Assembly: GCA_964652025.1 (NCBI GenBank)
Contig: CAZYZX010000002.1
Location: 248,001 to 312,000, forward strand
Reading direction: 5' to 3'
Source: JAEXOD01 sp964652025
GTDB taxonomy: Bacteria > Bacteroidota > Ignavibacteria > Ignavibacteriales > Melioribacteraceae
Length of the DNA: 64,000 nucleotides
Positions 63,166 through 64,000 of the stretch are shown in pieces; position 1 is the stretch's first letter; each line of letters opens with the position of its first letter. Below the pieces are notes generated by a model. It was not told where the DNA came from. It worked only from the letters and a program-made list of their open reading frames with translations, and did not search any database. A program made the translations under genes and the position numbers.

Positions 63166-64000
63166 ATGAAAAACAAATTATTTTATTCACTAACTACAAA
63201 GGTATTGTTTATTATGATTGGTATTACAATGTTATTAAGCACATCTACAAAAGCACAACAAAGCTTAGAGTTGCCAAAGCGCTCTGATATTGACCCAAAA
63301 TACACCTGGAACTTAACAGATATTTATAAAACTGAAGCAGATTGGCAAAAAGACTTTAACTTTGTTAAAGAAAATATGAATAAATATAATGAATTTAAGG
63401 GTAAAGTTGGTAAAGATGCAAATACCCTTTATAAATTATTAAAATTTGATGAAGAATTAAGTATTATTATTGGTAAACTTTATTTATATGCTTCACTTTC
63501 TAAAGATTTAGACCTTTCTGACCCCAAATATATGGCACTTTTTGAAAATATTAGTAATTTAGCTGCTCAAGTTGGCGCTGTTAGCTCTTTTGTTCGTCCG
63601 GAATTAGTTGCTATTCCAGAAAAAACTTTAGGCAAGTTTATGAAAGAAAATAAAGAGCTTGCTCTTTACAAAAAAATGTTTGATAATTTATATAGAACTA
63701 AACTTCATACATTATCACCAGAATCTGAAGAAATTATGGCTTTAGCCTCTCCTTTAACAGAAGTACCCTATAATTCTTTTAGCATGTTTACAGGTGCAGA
63801 TATTCAATATCCTTCTGTTAAAGCAGAAGATGGCGTTAATGATATTAAAATAAGCGATGGCAGATATTATGCAGCTCTTTATTCTACAGATCGTTCTTAC
63901 AGGGAGAGAGTTTACAAGGGTTTTTATCAACCATATAAGGATTATAAAAACACTTTATTAACAACCTTTACAGGTAATATTAAAGCTTTAATTTTTAATG
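63166..64000 (+). CDS. Exported M3-family oligoendopeptidase F (5' part, cut by window edge)
   Basis: The frame is open from ATG 63166, with AGAGGA at 63154-63159, to the window edge, giving 278 residues. The N-terminus is a signal peptide (hydrophobic stretch about 12-26, cleavage near STKAQ). It is followed by the PepF N-terminal helical domain (PKRSDIDPKYTWNLTDIYKTEADW, LASPLTEVPYNSFSMFTGADI, DRSYRERVYKGFY). The zinc HEXXH motif would lie past the edge and is not seen. PepF enzymes are usually cytosolic, so the signal peptide is notable. Confidence 0.88.
   Translation, partial: MKNKLFYSLTTKVLFIMIGITMLLSTSTKAQQSLELPKRSDIDPKYTWNLTDIYKTEADWQKDFNFVKENMNKYNEFKGKVGKDANTLYKLLKFDEELSIIIGKLYLYASLSKDLDLSDPKYMALFENISNLAAQVGAVSSFVRPELVAIPEKTLGKFMKENKELALYKKMFDNLYRTKLHTLSPESEEIMALASPLTEVPYNSFSMFTGADIQYPSVKAEDGVNDIKISDGRYYAALYSTDRSYRERVYKGFYQPYKDYKNTLLTTFTGNIKALIFN

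Overview
The window is about 64 kb of very AT-rich bacterial chromosome, roughly 30% GC by eye. Several large secreted proteins end in the 'NYPNPFNP' linker plus type IX secretion (T9SS) type A sorting domain. With the bacillithiol genes, many PAS kinases and a class II ribonucleotide reductase, this points to the Ignavibacteriota / Bacteroidota-Chlorobiota group, most likely an Ignavibacteria-like organism. That placement is inference from gene content. I see no rRNA, tRNA, CRISPR array, insertion sequence or prophage; the region reads as ordinary chromosome. The genes at both edges are cut.

Layout. 1-9.3 kb (minus strand): a signalling block made of a CheA-like kinase with two Hpt domains (cut by the edge), CheY, a STAS protein, a soluble double-tip MCP-like protein and a receiver-histidine kinase. 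Upstream of these lie a LytTR response regulator and a five-PAS membrane kinase. The gap between the two halves holds three 9-bp direct repeats spaced exactly 20 bp apart, which look like LytTR binding sites feeding the cheA-side operon. 9.5-16.5 kb: small membrane genes, an iron alcohol dehydrogenase, TrmO, an outer-membrane barrel coupled to a Cache-domain chemoreceptor, and perR-peroxiredoxin with a recognisable operator. 16.6-25.9 kb (minus): an Rrf2 regulator, bacilliredoxin, and sufT-sufS-sufD-sufC-sufB, preceded by rlmB, a hypothetical gene, hisS and a PTS IIA gene. 26.1-27.8 kb: a conserved Rossmann-fold protein of unknown function.

28.0-34.7 kb (minus): two tandem paralogous adhesin-like proteins of about 1100 residues. 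Each combines a putative Cys-Gln thioester domain, Ig-like and DUF11 domains, a 'choice-of-anchor A' domain, a propeller and a T9SS tail. A sigma-54-like promoter lies before the first. 35-44 kb (plus): bshB1, cstA-like, copZ, copA, a cell-wall amidase overlapping a histidine kinase, and an aminotransferase. 44-50.8 kb: aroE with a TPR protein, rpiA, nrdJ. 51-64 kb: malQ, a TerB-like gene, glutathione peroxidase, a GH9-CE4 fusion, a nuclease, a YbjN-like protein, a UvrD helicase with an internal DnaQ exonuclease, a PAS kinase, a T9SS cargo protein and an exported oligoendopeptidase F (cut).

Themes that join the parts: thiol and iron-sulfur homeostasis (SUF operon, bacilliredoxin, BshB1, PerR/peroxiredoxin, Gpx, copper export); sensing (three PAS or periplasmic-sensor kinases, two chemoreceptor-type proteins); and surface display through T9SS. 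The items I find most interesting are the tandem thioester adhesins, the LytTR-like repeat array in front of the double-tip MCP operon, and the helicase-exonuclease insertion protein.
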